A stretch of DNA of 64,000 nt from Chlorops oryzae (lineage: Eukaryota; Arthropoda; Insecta; Diptera; Chloropidae). A program made the translations under genes and the position numbers. Of the stretch, positions 1 to 11,414 are shown piece by piece. The DNA lies in the NCBI GenBank assembly GCA_020466095.1, contig CM035807.1:63210650-63274649 (forward strand). The letters are read 5' to 3'. Below the pieces are notes generated by a model. The model searched no databases. It was not told the DNA's origin and worked only from the letters and a program-made list of their open reading frames with translations. Positions within the stretch are counted from its first letter, which is position 1, and the number at the start of each line of letters is the position of its first letter.

Positions 1-1735
1 ATGATGGCGTCGATTACAAATTAAGGGAAATGCCATCTTCGAGAGAATTTGGACGAAGCGGCATTCCGTTCGAAACCAGCCAGCCGAGCGGACGTGCACC
101 GAACCAGCACGGGGAAAAAAAAAGGAAAACGACGAGAACAACCAAGCGATCTGCAGAACCATATATCGTGCAGCGAGAAACGAGCTTCAGGCAACGAACG
201 TTATTTTTGGCGAAAAAACTGTGGAAACACACACGACGAAATCAGGAGAATTATTTCTGAAGAAAACCGGCGGAGCAGCGGAAATCGTTCACCAAGGGAA
301 GAAGACGGAACGGAAGGCTATCGGCCGTACCGGCCACCTGAAGATTGGGAGAACAAACGAACGAAGGTGGGTTCATGTATCCTCCATGAAATTTTAAAGG
401 TAATCATTTTGAAGATCAGGAGAACGTCGTGTTCGACGTCCGTTAGTTAGACGTTAGGCTCGAGATCAGATATCACCAGTCGAATTCTACGCACGTGGTT
501 GCACCTTCGACCACGTGCTCGGGACTCGACCGCCATATTAAAGTAAATTTGGATGCACTAGAGAGTTGGGACCTTCGGTAAATGTGGGGTTGGATAAATC
601 GACCGCGCTATTAGTATAGCTTTGGATTCACTAGAGAGATTTTGGACAATTCGGCGAATATGGGGTTAAAAAAATCGACCGCCATAGTAGAATAAATTTG
701 GATTCACTAATGAAATTTTGGACAATTCGGCGAATATGGGGTTGAATAAATCGACCGCCATATTAGAATAAATTTGGATTCACTAGTGAAATTTTGGACA
801 ATTCGGCGAATATGGGGTTGAATAAATCGACCGCCATATTAGAATAAATTTGGATTCACTAGTGAAATTTTGGACAATTCGGCGAATATGGGGTTGAATA
901 AATCGACCGCCATAGTAGAATAAATTTGGATTCACTAGTGAAATTTTGGACAATGCGGCGAATATGGGGTTGAATAAATCGACCGCCATATTAGAATAAA
1001 TTTGGGTGCGCTAGAGATTTTTGGAAATTCTACGAATGTGGGGTTGAATCATCGACCGCCATATTTGAATAAATTTTGGAATCTCTAGAGATATTTTTAG
1101 AAGTTCTACGAAGGCGCGGTTGAACGAGCGACCGCCATATTTGGATCCGATTTGGATCAGACAGCGAATTTAATGGAGTAGTAATATTCGGGGTTGAACA
1201 ATCGCCCACCCTATTTGAAAGCAAGGTGTTAAATAATATAGATCTCCGAGGGCGTTGTGAGATTCCACCAAATAACCGGAGCACGCCCACGACGTCTTGC
1301 GGGAACCAAACCAGCGTACCGGTGGGGCGGCGGTAGACGAGCGTACGACGGGTTGGCGTGAAGGACACACCACGTGGGCTGGCGCAGTCGCGGGGTGCTA
1401 ACGAGGCACGTGTTCGTGTGAAGACGGTCGTACTTGTCCGCCTGTAGGACAAAAGCTGGTAATATTTAAAGTAGCGATTTAGGGTAAGACTTGTATGTGG
1501 ATCATGAAAGCTGAATAAATCTAGATTTTAAGGAGTTCAACTTCGTTGTACATTTTCGATTCTCTTCTATTTCGTGCCCCTTAAAAAAGGGCACCCATTG
1601 CTAATAATAATAAATTACATCTCTTTTGTACCGTCCTTCCTCTGGGTCTTCTTTTAATAAATTTTTGTAAGGAAGAAGAACTCTGGTAACTAGGTTGAGT
1701 ATTTACCCCGGCCGTAACAAAAGCGGAACCTTACA
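1..1735 (+). repeat. 5' LTR of element A (truncated by window start)
   Basis: Near-identical to 7901-9634, differing by scattered substitutions and small indels. It ends CCTTACA at 1735, directly before the PBS. The first ~610 bp, which hold the LTR start and a 36-bp tandem repeat in the 3' copy, are outside the window. A minus-strand open frame at 1030-1452 is conserved in both LTRs, but only because the LTRs are near-identical. Confidence 0.93.
626..1010 (+). repeat. 76-bp tandem repeats inside the 5' LTR of element A
   Basis: The phrase attcactagtgaaattttgg recurs with a 76-bp period, starting near 626, 702, 778, 854 and 930. Each unit also has a segment reading cggcgaatatggggttgaat. More diverged units flank the core on both sides (about 540-625 and 1005-1150). 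The 3' LTR has the same number of core units at the matching place, so the array predates this insertion. Confidence 0.92.
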
Positions 1736-2983
1736 ATGGCGCCCGAGCAGGGACCCACAGGAAGCGCAAACCAAGGAAATGAAAAGGGGATGATCGAAAA
1801 TGGGGCAGCGGCCACTCCGCAAAATAATCTGCAAGTGCCAACGACTTCTCGGCCAATACGACCGAGCCAAGACGGGGCTATCCCGAAGTTAAAGATTCGC
1901 ATTGGGTGGATATATCGGGTCCACAAGGAGGAGCTGGTCGGTATCTGCAAAGAATTCGCGTTGGACTCAACGGGGACACTGGAGAAACTACGACAGCGAC
2001 TGGCGATGTTCGTCAGCGAAGGCGACCACGAGGAGGCAACCCTTAAACGCATACGTGTGTTGGAGACACGGTATAGCCGTGATGACTCACCCAACCCGGT
2101 CGAATTGCAGGACTCCGACGCGTCGGTTACGACAGTGATACCGAGTATTGTATCACAGGGCTCTCCATGAACGATATCCAACTATGCCGGAATAATCGAC
2201 CAGGTCAGGAAGTGGCATGTAAAGTATGACGGGACGAAGGAACGATTCGAGTTTTTGGAACGGGTTGAAGAGCTGGCGGAGGCATATGGCTTTCATCTCG
2301 ACTTACTGGTGAGAGCATTGCCGGAGTTGTTAAGTGGGAAAGCGATAATGTGGTACCGCAGTGGCGAGAAATTTGGAACATGGGAGGCGTTCAGGCAGGA
2401 TCTGCTGACGCTGTTCATGCCGCCTCGATTTTGGCAAGAATTGGACGACAAGATACGACATCGGAGACAAGCTATGGGGGAGAAATTCATTGATTATGTC
2501 ATCGACATCCGGCACATGATGAAAATGACGCGATGGTCAGAGGAAAAGAAATTTGAGCGGATCTACGAAAACAGCCTCCAGGGACTGCGGCTGTATGTGA
2601 AGCAAACGGAGGTGCAGTCTGTGGCGGAGCTGATCGGAATCGCCGGGGAATGAGAGAGGATTCAGGAGGAAGCGCCTGCCCGCCCCATCGCGCGGGATAC
2701 AAGTGGCCACAGACCACCTTCGCCACCACGGAAACAGGTTTCTTTCGCACAAGCGGCGGAAGATGGACCGGCCGAGGGGCCGGTCAACCTACGCACAGCT
2801 TGCTGGAGATGCGGACAGGATGGTCACGCACAGGTCAATTGCCCGAACGCTATGGTGCTGTTTTGTAGGCGATGAGGTAAGCGGAATGTCCGAACGCGTA
2901 TATGCTGTGAATCGGGAAACGAGCGCCGTCGGCTGACGCAGTGGGGCAGTCAGCGCGACGAGGATCCAGCCCCAAAGCATTAA
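1736..2983 (+). pseudogene. gag: gag of element A, three in-frame TGA stops
   Basis: One frame runs from the ATG at 1736 to TAA at 2981-2983, interrupted by TGA at 2168, 2651 and 2873. It would encode the structural polyprotein that packages the element RNA. A Retrotrans_gag-type capsid segment lies at about 2190-2650 and holds WYRSGEKFGTWEAFRQDL. A single zinc knuckle CWRCGQDGHAQVNC lies at 2801-2842. The third stop falls in a following Cys-rich segment. The ATG at 1736 uses the last spacer base plus the PBS, so the first residues M-A-P-E-Q-G are PBS-coded; a start at a downstream Met is possible. Gag overlaps the start of the pol frame, which lies -1 relative to it. Confidence 0.85.
1737..1754 (+). 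promoter_or_regulatory. Primer binding site of element A (tRNA-Lys type)
   Basis: One base after the LTR end, the sequence tggcgcccgagcagggac matches the lysine-tRNA type of PBS except for one A/G difference that would form a G:U wobble. The tRNA assignment rests on my knowledge of retroviral PBS sequences, not on a tRNA search. The site overlaps the first codons of gag. Confidence 0.75.
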
Positions 2984-5900
2984 GAGAAAAGCGATTAATG
3001 TCGACGGATGTTCGACAAATTCGAGCCCTGATCCAGGTGGAGGGGCAAACGATGAGAGCGGTTATCGATACTGGCGCTACACGCAGTTTCGTCCGCGAGG
3101 AGGTGGCAAAGCAAATACGAACCACCACAAATTCCGAAGCTACCCAAGTGACGGTGCGATTGGCAGATCGATCGCCAACCGTGGTGATCGAGGTCTTAAA
3201 CGTACACATCCAAGCAGGAGGCAAAGGCGGCCAGCTACAACTACTGGTCATGCCCGACGCGGTCGATGAGGTCATTTTGGGAATGGACTTTTTGGTAGCA
3301 GTCAGAGCGCAAATTAGGATCGGAATAAAGGTCATCGCCGCCACCGGGCCGCGCCCTGAAAATAGCCACGGGACGGCCACGGGGGAAACCACGCTCATGG
3401 AAGAAAAACCGGCAGTAGCCATTGCCAACACAGAGCCACGCGCTACAATCAGTCGGGCGGCGGCCAACTTGAATCGGCCAAATCCTAGTGTTATGTCGGA
3501 AGAGGAACAAATTTCCGATTTTTTGAAGAAAGAACTGCGGGAGTTCGAGTAGCTAAGAGGGGTTTCCACGATCACCGAGCATCGCGTCCGGATGAAGGAC
3601 GAGGTCCCTATTAAGCAGCGTTACTATACGTATAACCCGGCGAAACAGGCTGTCATAAATCAGGAAATAGACAAGCTGTTAGAAAAGGGATGCATAGAGC
3701 CATCAACGAGTCCGTACAGCTCCCCGATCGTGCTGTTGTGGAAAAAGGCGGATGCGTGGCGTTTATGCATCGATTTCCGGCAAATAAACGCCCATTAGAT
3801 ACCAGACGCATACCCCCTGCCTCGGCTTAATTACATTTTGGAGAAACTGAGAGATGCGCGCTACATCACGACGCTGGACCTAAAGAACGGGTATTGGCAG
3901 ATACCAATGGAGGCTAAGAGTCGGCAATATACAGCATTTACGGTGCCCGGTCGCGGTCTCTTCCAGTGGCGAGTGATGCCATTTGGGCTGCACTCTGCGC
4001 CCGCTACGTTCCAACGTGCGCTGGACACAATTATCGGTCCGGACCTGGATCCGTTTGCGTTCGCATACCTGGACGACATCGTGGTGATCGGTCGGAGTCT
4101 GGAGGAGCATATGCGGAATTTATCGGAGGTGTTGGGGCGGTTACGAACGGCAAAGTTGAAACTCAATGTTGAGAAGTGTGCGTTCTTCCAACGAGAACTG
4201 CGGTATCTGGGGCATATTGTGGGCGACTCAGGGATCCTCACCGATCCGGAAAAGGTGGCGGCGGTTCAGGCACTGAAGGCACCGCAAACGATTAAGGAAG
4301 TGCGGCAGGTGTTGGGAATGGCATCGTGGTACCGGCGGTTTGTGCCTAACTTTTCAGTGGTGACGCAGCCGTTGACGGGGCTGTTGAAAAAAGGAACTCG
4401 CTTCGCATGGAAAGAAGAACAACAAGCTGCGTTTGACGAGTTGAAACGGAGACTAACGAAAGCACTGGTACTTGCGTGTCCGGATTCTACGGAACGCTTT
4501 ACGCTACAGACAGATGCCAGTGATCAGGGCCTAGGTGCGGTGCTAACTCAGAGGACAACGGACGGTGAGCGGGTGATTGCGTATGCGAGCCGCAGTTTGA
4601 ACGCCGCTGAACAAAACTACACCACGACGGAAAAAGGGTGTTTGGCCATTGTCTGGGCGGTGGGGAAAATGCGCGAGTATCTGGAAGGATACCGTTTTAC
4701 GCTCGTCACGGATCACCTGTCCCTGAAATGGCTAAATTCTATACAGAGTCCGTCAGGACGTGTCGCAAGGTGGGCCCTCGAATTACAACAGTTCCAGTTG
4801 GATGCGGAGTACCGGCGGGGAAATCTGAACGTAGTCGCCGATGCACTGTCACGCCAGCCCAGGGAAAATTTGGGCGCCGCGGAAGTGTTAGAGTGTGACA
4901 CTTGTCCGTGGATCGAAGGACTGAAAAAGAAGATTGAAACGCACCCCGAAAGATTTCCGGAGTACAGTGTGGTAAATGAGCACATATATCGTCACCTACC
5001 AACTGTCCTGGGAGCGGAGGAAGACGCCTGGAAATTGTGTGTGCCCAAGGCCCAGAGGGCCAGGATTCTGAGGGAGAATCGCGACGACGTAACCGCGGGA
5101 CATCTGGGAATGAGGAAAACCCTTGCCAGGATATGTCGCCGCTACTATTGGCCAGGTATGTACCGTTGTGTAAGAGAGTATGTACGCGCCTGTCGACGGT
5201 GCCAAGAGTTTAAGGTGAGTCAACAAAAACACGCGGGGAAGATGTTCACGCACCTGCCACTAGGACCATGGGAGACCGTGAGTGCCGATTACATCGGGCC
5301 GTTGCCGCGATCGAAGAGGGGTAACACGATGCTACTGGTACTGGTGGATAAGTTCTCGAAGTGGGTGGAAGCAATAGCCATGCGCAAGGCCACCGCGGAA
5401 ACCACTATCGCAGCCGTGCGAGAACGAATATTGGGACGATTTGGAGCGCCGAAAGTAATGATTACGGACAATGGGCCCCAATTCACTAGCAAGGCTTTGA
5501 AACAACCGCTCCGAGAGTGGGGCACAAAACATCGACTTACGGCACCGTATACGCCACAAGAAAACCCGACGGAACGGGTAAACCGAACATTGAAAACCAT
5601 GATCTCGATTTACATCGAAGGACGCCAACAGGAATGGGACAAGTATTTGCCCGAACTAACGTTGGCAGTGAACAGTAGTGTGGCTACGGCGACCGGATTC
5701 AGTCCTGCATATGTGGTACAGGGAAGGGAGTTGAGACTCCCTGGCCACCTGTTTGACGAGGTGCAGCGGATGAATGAGGGAGCTAATGAGCCGGAAGAGA
5801 TGTCCGATCCCGAGAAGGAGGACAGCGCTCTGAGGAAAACCGAAACAAAATTTGACGAGATAAAGGAGATGGTGCAGCGAAATCTCATGCTGGCACATCA

Positions 5901-6166
5901 GGAGCAGTCCCATGGGTACAACTTGGAAACCCGAAGTTGGTACCCAGGTTCTGGCAAAAACCCACCCGTTGTCGAGCGCAATCGACAAATTCAATGCTAA
6001 GTTAGCTCCAAAATTTGAGGGACCATACCTGGTAAAGAAGTTAATCGCCCCCGTCGTGGTCGAGTTAGGGGAGCTAGGAGGACGCAAGAAACGAACGGCG
6101 CACCTGGGCGACCTAAAAGCTTTCCAGTCGGAGAAGCAGACGGAAAGCAACGGTAACAGGGAGTAG
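2941..6166 (+). pseudogene. pol: pol of element A (protease, RT, RNase H, integrase), disrupted
   Basis: The -1 frame relative to gag encodes retropepsin with active-site DTGA at about 3067-3078. RT has YLDD at 4066-4077, RNase H begins near TDASDQGLG around 4510, an HHCC-like zinc region lies at about 5090-5210, and the integrase core has D in ADYIG, D in TDNG and E in NPTERVNRT. TAG codons at 3550 and 3796 interrupt the frame before RT. A frameshift at about 5910-5945 moves the C-terminal GPY-type module (EGPYLVKK) to another frame, which ends at 6166. The first His of the zinc region appears to be Arg (RENRDDVTAGH); this is an inference from family pattern. The copy is non-functional as it stands. 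Confidence 0.88.
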
Positions 6167-6390
6167 GAGAAAAAAAAGAGGAAGGATATATATATGTATA
6201 TATATATATTGAAACGTTGTATCTAACAACGGCGGGAGTGAGAGTCACCATAAACCACTCTGAGCTAGTGTTTGTCAGTAGTTGTCGTTTTTTCTGTTGT
6301 ATGTCTAGAACCACACCATGACTATAACTAATCTAGTTGTTCGATATATTTCCAGAAACCTTGCCCCCACAGCCTTCTTGAACCAACCGT
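6167..6390 (+). other. Spacer between pol and extra ORF of element A
   Basis: A short non-coding stretch with a TA-rich microsatellite (about 6187-6210). Two acceptor-like sites, tttccag near 6356 and cccccacag near 6371, stand just before the extra ORF. They could allow a spliced mRNA for it, but I see no proof. Confidence 0.4.
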
Positions 6391-7281
6391 ATGGTGGCCA
6401 GGCGCCCGGGAGACGGGCTACAAGGACCTCGCCCTGCCCAACGACTCCGAGTAGTGGAGGACCACGTCCTCGAGGTGGACGCCCCGGAGTCGGAGGTCGA
6501 GGTGGAATGGTCTCGGCTCAAAGACGAGGAGGGGACGGAGATGAGCTCCACGATGGTTACGAGAGAGACCGCCGATCCTCCCGAACAAGAGGAACATATG
6601 TGGCGAGCGGCCGCCGGGGTTGACCCACCGTTGGGGCCTCCATGGGTGGACGACGAGGTGCTGGACGTGAGCACTGGCGAAAGCGAGCGCGAAATTAGTT
6701 TCGAAGTAAGCTCTCGTGGCGCGGAGTCTCCAATTTATATTAGCAGCGACGAGAAAAGCGCTAGAAGAAGCGGCAGATACCTTCTAACGACCGAACAACG
6801 GCGCGAGGTGGGCCGAGTGGTGAAGGAAGACGGCGAGTTACGATATGCCGAGGTGGCTATGGTCACCATCTACCGGTTTCGGGACCAATGGTGGACCCCG
6901 AAGGTGTCCCAGGAGTTGGTACCAACGCCGCCGGCCAGACGTGTAAGCATCCGGTCCTGGCACAGCCAAAACAGCGACAGTACCCCGGCACCACCCTCGC
7001 CAGTCGATTCAATCGCCTCCAGGAGATCGCTCGAACATCGACCACACACCTCTGACGAGCGCCCAACTGTAAGCCAGGCGCGCGACACTCATGCGGGCGC
7101 CGGGGCAGAATTAATTGAACTACACGATTCCCCAGAGTCGGTCCAAACATTCTTCGAAGATCTGCTGCAACGACGGCGAAACGAATTAGGCCCATCACGT
7201 TTGCGCGCGGTAACTATCTCCGGACGCTGGCGTTACCGCCTAAAAGCCATGCCAGATGGGCGGGTGAAGTATACCCGTTAG
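6391..7281 (+). CDS. Extra ORF of element A, 296 aa, function unknown
   Basis: An intact ORF lies exactly where env or an accessory gene sits in related elements, between pol and the PPT; its stop overlaps the PPT. I do not recognise the product. The N-terminal half is acidic (VEDHVLEVDAPESEVEVEW). The middle holds Ser-rich SPIYISSDEKS and PTPPARRVSIRSW, and a basic C-terminal part includes RRRNELGPSRLRAVTISGRW. There is no signal peptide, transmembrane helix or furin site, so it does not look like a retroviral Env. It begins at the first ATG after an in-frame TGA at 6379. It is open while gag and pol of the same copy are broken. It could be a highly diverged accessory or regulatory protein. 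Confidence 0.6.
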   Translation: MVARRPGDGLQGPRPAQRLRVVEDHVLEVDAPESEVEVEWSRLKDEEGTEMSSTMVTRETADPPEQEEHMWRAAAGVDPPLGPPWVDDEVLDVSTGESEREISFEVSSRGAESPIYISSDEKSARRSGRYLLTTEQRREVGRVVKEDGELRYAEVAMVTIYRFRDQWWTPKVSQELVPTPPARRVSIRSWHSQNSDSTPAPPSPVDSIASRRSLEHRPHTSDERPTVSQARDTHAGAGAELIELHDSPESVQTFFEDLLQRRRNELGPSRLRAVTISGRWRYRLKAMPDGRVKYTR

Positions 7282-7292
7282 TGAGGGGGGAG
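7281..7292 (+). promoter_or_regulatory. Polypurine tract of element A
   Basis: The purine run gtgaggggggag lies immediately before the LTR start TGTGAGG, where plus-strand priming is expected. Confidence 0.85.
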
Positions 7293-7350
7293 TGTGAGGA
7301 ATCATCCTCACAGATGGGCCAAAAGTGACGCGAACGATAACCGGCGTCAA

Positions 7351-7515
7351 AAACCAAGCGATGCGACGATTAAGCCTATTATACGGCCAACCAGCGATGC
7401 AACGATTAAGCCTATTATACGGCCACCAAGCGATGCGACGATTAAGCCTGTTATACGGCCAACAAGCGATGCGACGATTAAGCCTGTAATACGGCCAACA
7501 AGCGGTGCGACATTA
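7351..7515 (+). repeat. 36-bp tandem repeats in LTR of element A
   Basis: About four and a half copies of a 36-bp unit containing gcgatgcgacgattaagcct, with one-base variants between copies. Because 36 is a multiple of three, the array reads as a 12-residue repeat in one frame, but there is no sign that it is translated. Confidence 0.92.
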
Positions 7516-8522
7516 CTATGTATATAGTCTCCTAGTTGTAAGTTCCGAAATTAGTTGTATGTAAGTCAGTGCATTCCCGTTTTGAATATTTGCGTTATTA
7601 GAATGTAAGAAAAGTAAATTCGAAATACTAGCTCGTAAGAAAAGTACATTCGATATATTAGCCTGTAAGAAAAGTAAATTATCGTTTGATCGTTTCACAC
7701 CGAATTAGCATGTAAGCGAATGAATTACGATTGGATAGGGACCATTAGAATGTAGAACACGTTGGAAAGTTAAGTGGAGCAACGCAAACACATTCAGTGC
7801 GGACAAGTATTTACCCTGAGTATTGACGCAGACACCCGTTCGTGTAACTGCCCACTAACGATATGGTGAACGAAAATATCCATAGGGGTTAACGAAAGCC
7901 ATGATGGCGTCGATTACAAATTAAGGGAAATGGCGTCTTCGAGAGAATTTGGACGAAGCGGCATTCTGTTCGAAACCAGCCAGCCGAGCGGACGTGCACG
8001 GAACCAGCACGGGGAAAAATAAGGAAAACGACGAGAACAACCAAGCGATCTGCAGAACCATGTATCGTGCAGCGAGAAACGAGCTTCAGGCAACGAACGT
8101 TATTTTTGGCGAAAAAACTGTGGAAACACACACGACGAAATCAGGAGAATTATTTCTGGAGGAAACCGGCGGAGCAGCGGAAATTGTTCACCAAGGGAAG
8201 AAGACGGAACGGAAGGCTATCGGCCGTACCGGCCACCTGAAGATTGGCAGAACAAACGAACGAAGGTGGGTTCATGTATCCTCCATGAAATTTTAAAGGT
8301 AATCATTTTGAAGATCAGGAGAACGTCGTGTTCGACGTCCGTTAGTTAGACGTTAGGCTCGAGATCAGATATCGCCAGTCGAATTCTACGCACGTGGTTG
8401 CACCTTCGACCACGTGCTCGGGACTCGACCGCCATATTAAAGTAAATTTGGATGCACTAGAGAGTTGGGACCTTCGGTAAATGTGGGGTTGGATAAATCG
8501 ACCGCGCTATTAGTATAGCTTT

Positions 8523-8910
8523 GGATTCACTAGAGAGATTTTGGACCATTCGGCGAATATGGGGTTAAAAAAACCGACCGCCATAGTAGAATAAATTTGG
8601 ATTCACTAGTGAAATTTTGGACAATTCGGCGAATATGGGGTTGAATAAATCGACCGCCATATTAGAATAAATTTGGATTCACTAGTGAAATTTTGGACAA
8701 TTCGGCGAATATGGGGTTGAATAAATCGACCGCCATATTAGAATAAATTTGGATTCACTAGTGAAATTTTGGACAATTCGGCGAATATGGGGTTGAATAA
8801 ATCGACCGCCATAGTAGAATCAATTTGGATTCACTAGTGAAATTTTGGACAATGCGGCGAATATGGGGTTGAATAAATCGACCGCCATATTAGAATAAAT
8901 TTGGGTGCGC
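8523..8910 (+). repeat. 76-bp tandem repeats in 3' LTR of element A
   Basis: The same 76-bp array as in the 5' LTR, with unit starts near 8523, 8600, 8676, 8752 and 8829. Unit number matches the other LTR. Confidence 0.92.
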
Positions 8911-9634
8911 TAGAGATTTTTGGAAATTCTACGAATGTGGGGTTGAATCATCGACCGCCATATTTGAATAAATTTTGGAATCTCTAGAGATATTTTTAGA
9001 AGTTCTACGAAGGCGCGGTTGAACGAGCGACCGCCATATTTGGATCCGATTTGGATCAGACAGCGAATTTAATGGAGTAGTAATATTCGGGGTTGAACAA
9101 TCGCCCACCCTATTTGAAAGCAAGGTGTTAAATAATATAGATCTCCGAGGGCGTTGTGAGATTCCACCAAATAACCGGAGCACGCCCACGACGTCTTGCG
9201 GGAACCAAACCAGCGTACCAGTGGGGCGGCGGTAGACGAGCGCACGACGGGTTGGCGTGAAGGACACACCACGTGGGCTGGCGCAGTCGCGGGGTGCTAA
9301 CGAGGCACGTGTTCGTGTGAAGACGATCGTACTTGTCCGCCTGTAGGGCAAAAGCTGGTAATATTTAAAGTAGCGATTTAGTGTAAGACTTGTATGTGGA
9401 TCACGAAAGCTGAATAAATCTAGATTTTAAGGAGTTCAACTTCGTTGTACATTTTCGATTCTCTTCTATTTGGTGCCCCTTAAAAAAGGGCACCCATTTC
9501 TAATAATAATAAATTACATCTCTTTTGTACCGTCCTTCCTCTGGGTCTTCTTTTAATAAATTTTTGTAAGGAAGAAGAACGCTGGTAACTAGGTTGAGTA
9601 TTTACCCCGGCCGTAACAAAAGCGGAACCTTACA

Positions 9635-10285
9635 CATATACACATATTACATACGTATTTGAATGCTGAAACAGTTAGTCGAACGCATGCAGGCTCTACT
9701 CTTCAGTTCATGTTAAACTAGTCGGTTGCTTATTTTCCCTCCACATTTTCGCTCATTTGGAAAACATACTAAATTATTTCAGACAATTGCTGTAGTATTG
9801 GCGATAAAGGCTGTAGATTTCAACATTGATTTGAGGAAATACAAAAGAAGCGATAGGCAGGTTGCACAACTGTACATTTTGCAGTTATTCGTCATTTCTG
9901 TTGACCGGCTATAGTGTTTCGTAGTTGAACGTATGCATGTCAGTTGGTGGCATCACATACTTCGTTGTTGTTGTTTGACACTGAAACGTAGTTCGTACAT
10001 TGTTGTTGCTTTTGACTAAGTTGAAGCAATTTCGCGAGTTTTTTTCCTTTTTTCTAAATAATCACACATTGGTGCTGTCGTCAGATAACGGCCGTTGCTG
10101 CTGCTTAACACTGCTGTTCTTCGCTTAAAGACCATTTGAGTGCAGTGACAACTTTCAAGCGTCATTTGTGAGAGGTGATTATTTTAACCAAACAAGAATT
10201 TTATTTTTATATACTGCATTGTCGATTGGAATACCATACAAGGCATTATATAAATTCATAAAAGCGTGTCGTTTAACACACAATA
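9635..10285 (+). other. Probable LTR remnant and leader upstream of BEL gag
   Basis: Non-coding DNA between the 3' LTR of element A and the ATG of a BEL/Pao gag. By position it should hold the end of that element's LTR and its leader. Around 10069-10090 the phrase cacacattggtgctgtcgtc resembles an LTR end followed by a BEL-type PBS (ttggtg...). I cannot prove either boundary. Confidence 0.35.
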
Positions 10286-11385
10286 ATGATTGAGGAGCCA
10301 AATGCAACTTTACTAGCTCAATTCAAACAACAAAGAGCTACTGCTAAAGGGAACATTTCGCGAATAAAGAATCAATTTGAAGTAGGTCAAACAGGCATTA
10401 ATCCGATCGACCTAGAATGTAGATTAGAAATTGTCACGTTTTATACCAAGCAAATCATGGCTTACCAAACAGAAATTGAAAAGCTTGATCCTACCGATGA
10501 TAAAAGAAGCGAAATTGAGGAATTGTGCATGGCGACGAAGACCAAAAATCTGATGTTGCTTGGTCCATCAACAAACCGTGGTGCGTCAATAGTTGACCAT
10601 ACCATTTATTTTCCTCCACCTCATCGATTTCCTAGCTTGAAGTTGCCTTACTTCGATGGCAAGTATTCTGATAATAAAAATTTTTTTGGTACATTTAAAA
10701 ATTGAATTGACGACGAAGTTTCATTATCCGATATTGAAAAATTTAGCCACTTGTTGAACTGCTTGTCAGGGGAAGCTTTACTGACAATAAAGGCATTTTA
10801 AATCACAGAGGAAAATTATCAAAATGCGTTAAAACGATTAGACGAAAGATATAATACAAAATTCTTAATATTTTGCGACAATATTTCTCAAATAATTTAT
10901 ATTCCGAAAATGTCTAAAGCGTGTGAATCCGATCTTCGCAAAATGATTGATACTGTCTCTGCCATTTATGACTCATTGTAGACAATTGATAATGATTCGG
11001 ATGTTACAAACGCCATTCTGATTCATTTAATTTTGTTGAAGGTAGACGCTGAAACTAAGGCTCGTTGGAATGGTGATAAAGATTATTTTAAGCTTCCCAA
11101 GTAGTACGACTGCGTTAACGTCATGATTTGTCCTTGTCAATTACTTGAGATCAATGAAGACAAACAATCAAAGTCCGATGGAAACAAATTCAAACGCAAA
11201 CCGTCTTTCGATAAAAAGTCTGACACAAGGTCTTCACTTTCATGCACAAAAGGCAATGATGCGTCTGTTGCGCTCTTTCAGTGATCCTCAAGATATTGTA
11301 ATTATTCTGTTTGGAAGCCTTTTTATTTAATCAATCAAAATCACAACTTATCTTATTTCAAAATCAGAAAGAATAATAATTATAA
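10286..11385 (+). pseudogene. gag: BEL/Pao gag fragment, plus strand, degenerate
   Basis: The frame is open from the ATG at 10286 to 10705. It begins with a coiled N-terminus (LLAQFKQQRATAKGNISRI) and carries the LPYFDGKYSDNKNFFGTF pattern of the DUF1759-type BEL/Pao Gag, where an active copy usually has LPKFDG...WPSF. After 10705 the similarity continues in shifting frames with several stops. A poor Cys-X2-Cys remnant (CNYC) appears near 11300. It ends abruptly near 11385 against the 3' end of a minus-strand BEL element. No protease or RT in this orientation follows, so this is a 5' fragment. Confidence 0.8.
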
Positions 11386-11414
11386 TTTTTCGTTCATATT
11401 TCCCCCCGCCTTCT

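Larger units (their letters stand above)
1..9634 (+). mobile_element. Element A: Osvaldo/Ulysses-like Ty3/Gypsy LTR retrotransposon
   Basis: A plus-strand LTR retrotransposon whose order is LTR, PBS, gag, protease-RT-RNase H-integrase, extra ORF, PPT, LTR. Positions 1-1735 align with 7901-9634 at high identity, so they are the two LTRs; about 610 bp of the 5' LTR lie outside the window. The very long LTR (2342 bp), a tRNA-Lys-like PBS and RT wording such as GLFQWRVMPFGLHSAPATFQ fit the Osvaldo/Ulysses group of flies; that family name is inference. LTR termini are TGTGAGG and CCTTACA. Gag and pol contain in-frame stops, so the copy is probably not autonomous. The target-site duplication cannot be tested because the left end is missing. 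Confidence 0.9.
7293..9634 (+). repeat. 3' LTR of element A, complete (2342 bp)
   Basis: It runs from TGTGAGG to CCTTACA, near-complementary ends. The first 20 bases form a perfect 8-bp stem hairpin (TGTGAGGA / TCCTCACA) with an ATCA loop. It contains a 36-bp tandem array, three ~29-bp repeats around gtaagaaaagtaaattcga (about 7605-7690) and the 76-bp array. Its 3' part matches 1-1735. Confidence 0.95.

Noticed and set aside
1030..1452. A 140-codon minus-strand ORF in the 5' LTR of A, also present at 8929-9351
   Set aside because: Conservation is explained by near-identical LTRs; no domain, Arg-rich low-complexity look, and it runs through the tandem repeat area.
3861..4241. Minus-strand ORF antisense to RT of A
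   Set aside because: Shadow of the conserved RT frame; GC-rich coding DNA often leaves the opposite strand open.
7351..7515. Possible CRISPR array (regular 36-bp repeats)
   Set aside because: The repeats are directly contiguous with no unique spacers, they lie inside an LTR, and the genome is eukaryotic.
7294..7527. Plus-strand ORF built of a 12-residue repeat
   Set aside because: It is only the translation of the 36-bp tandem repeat at the LTR start.
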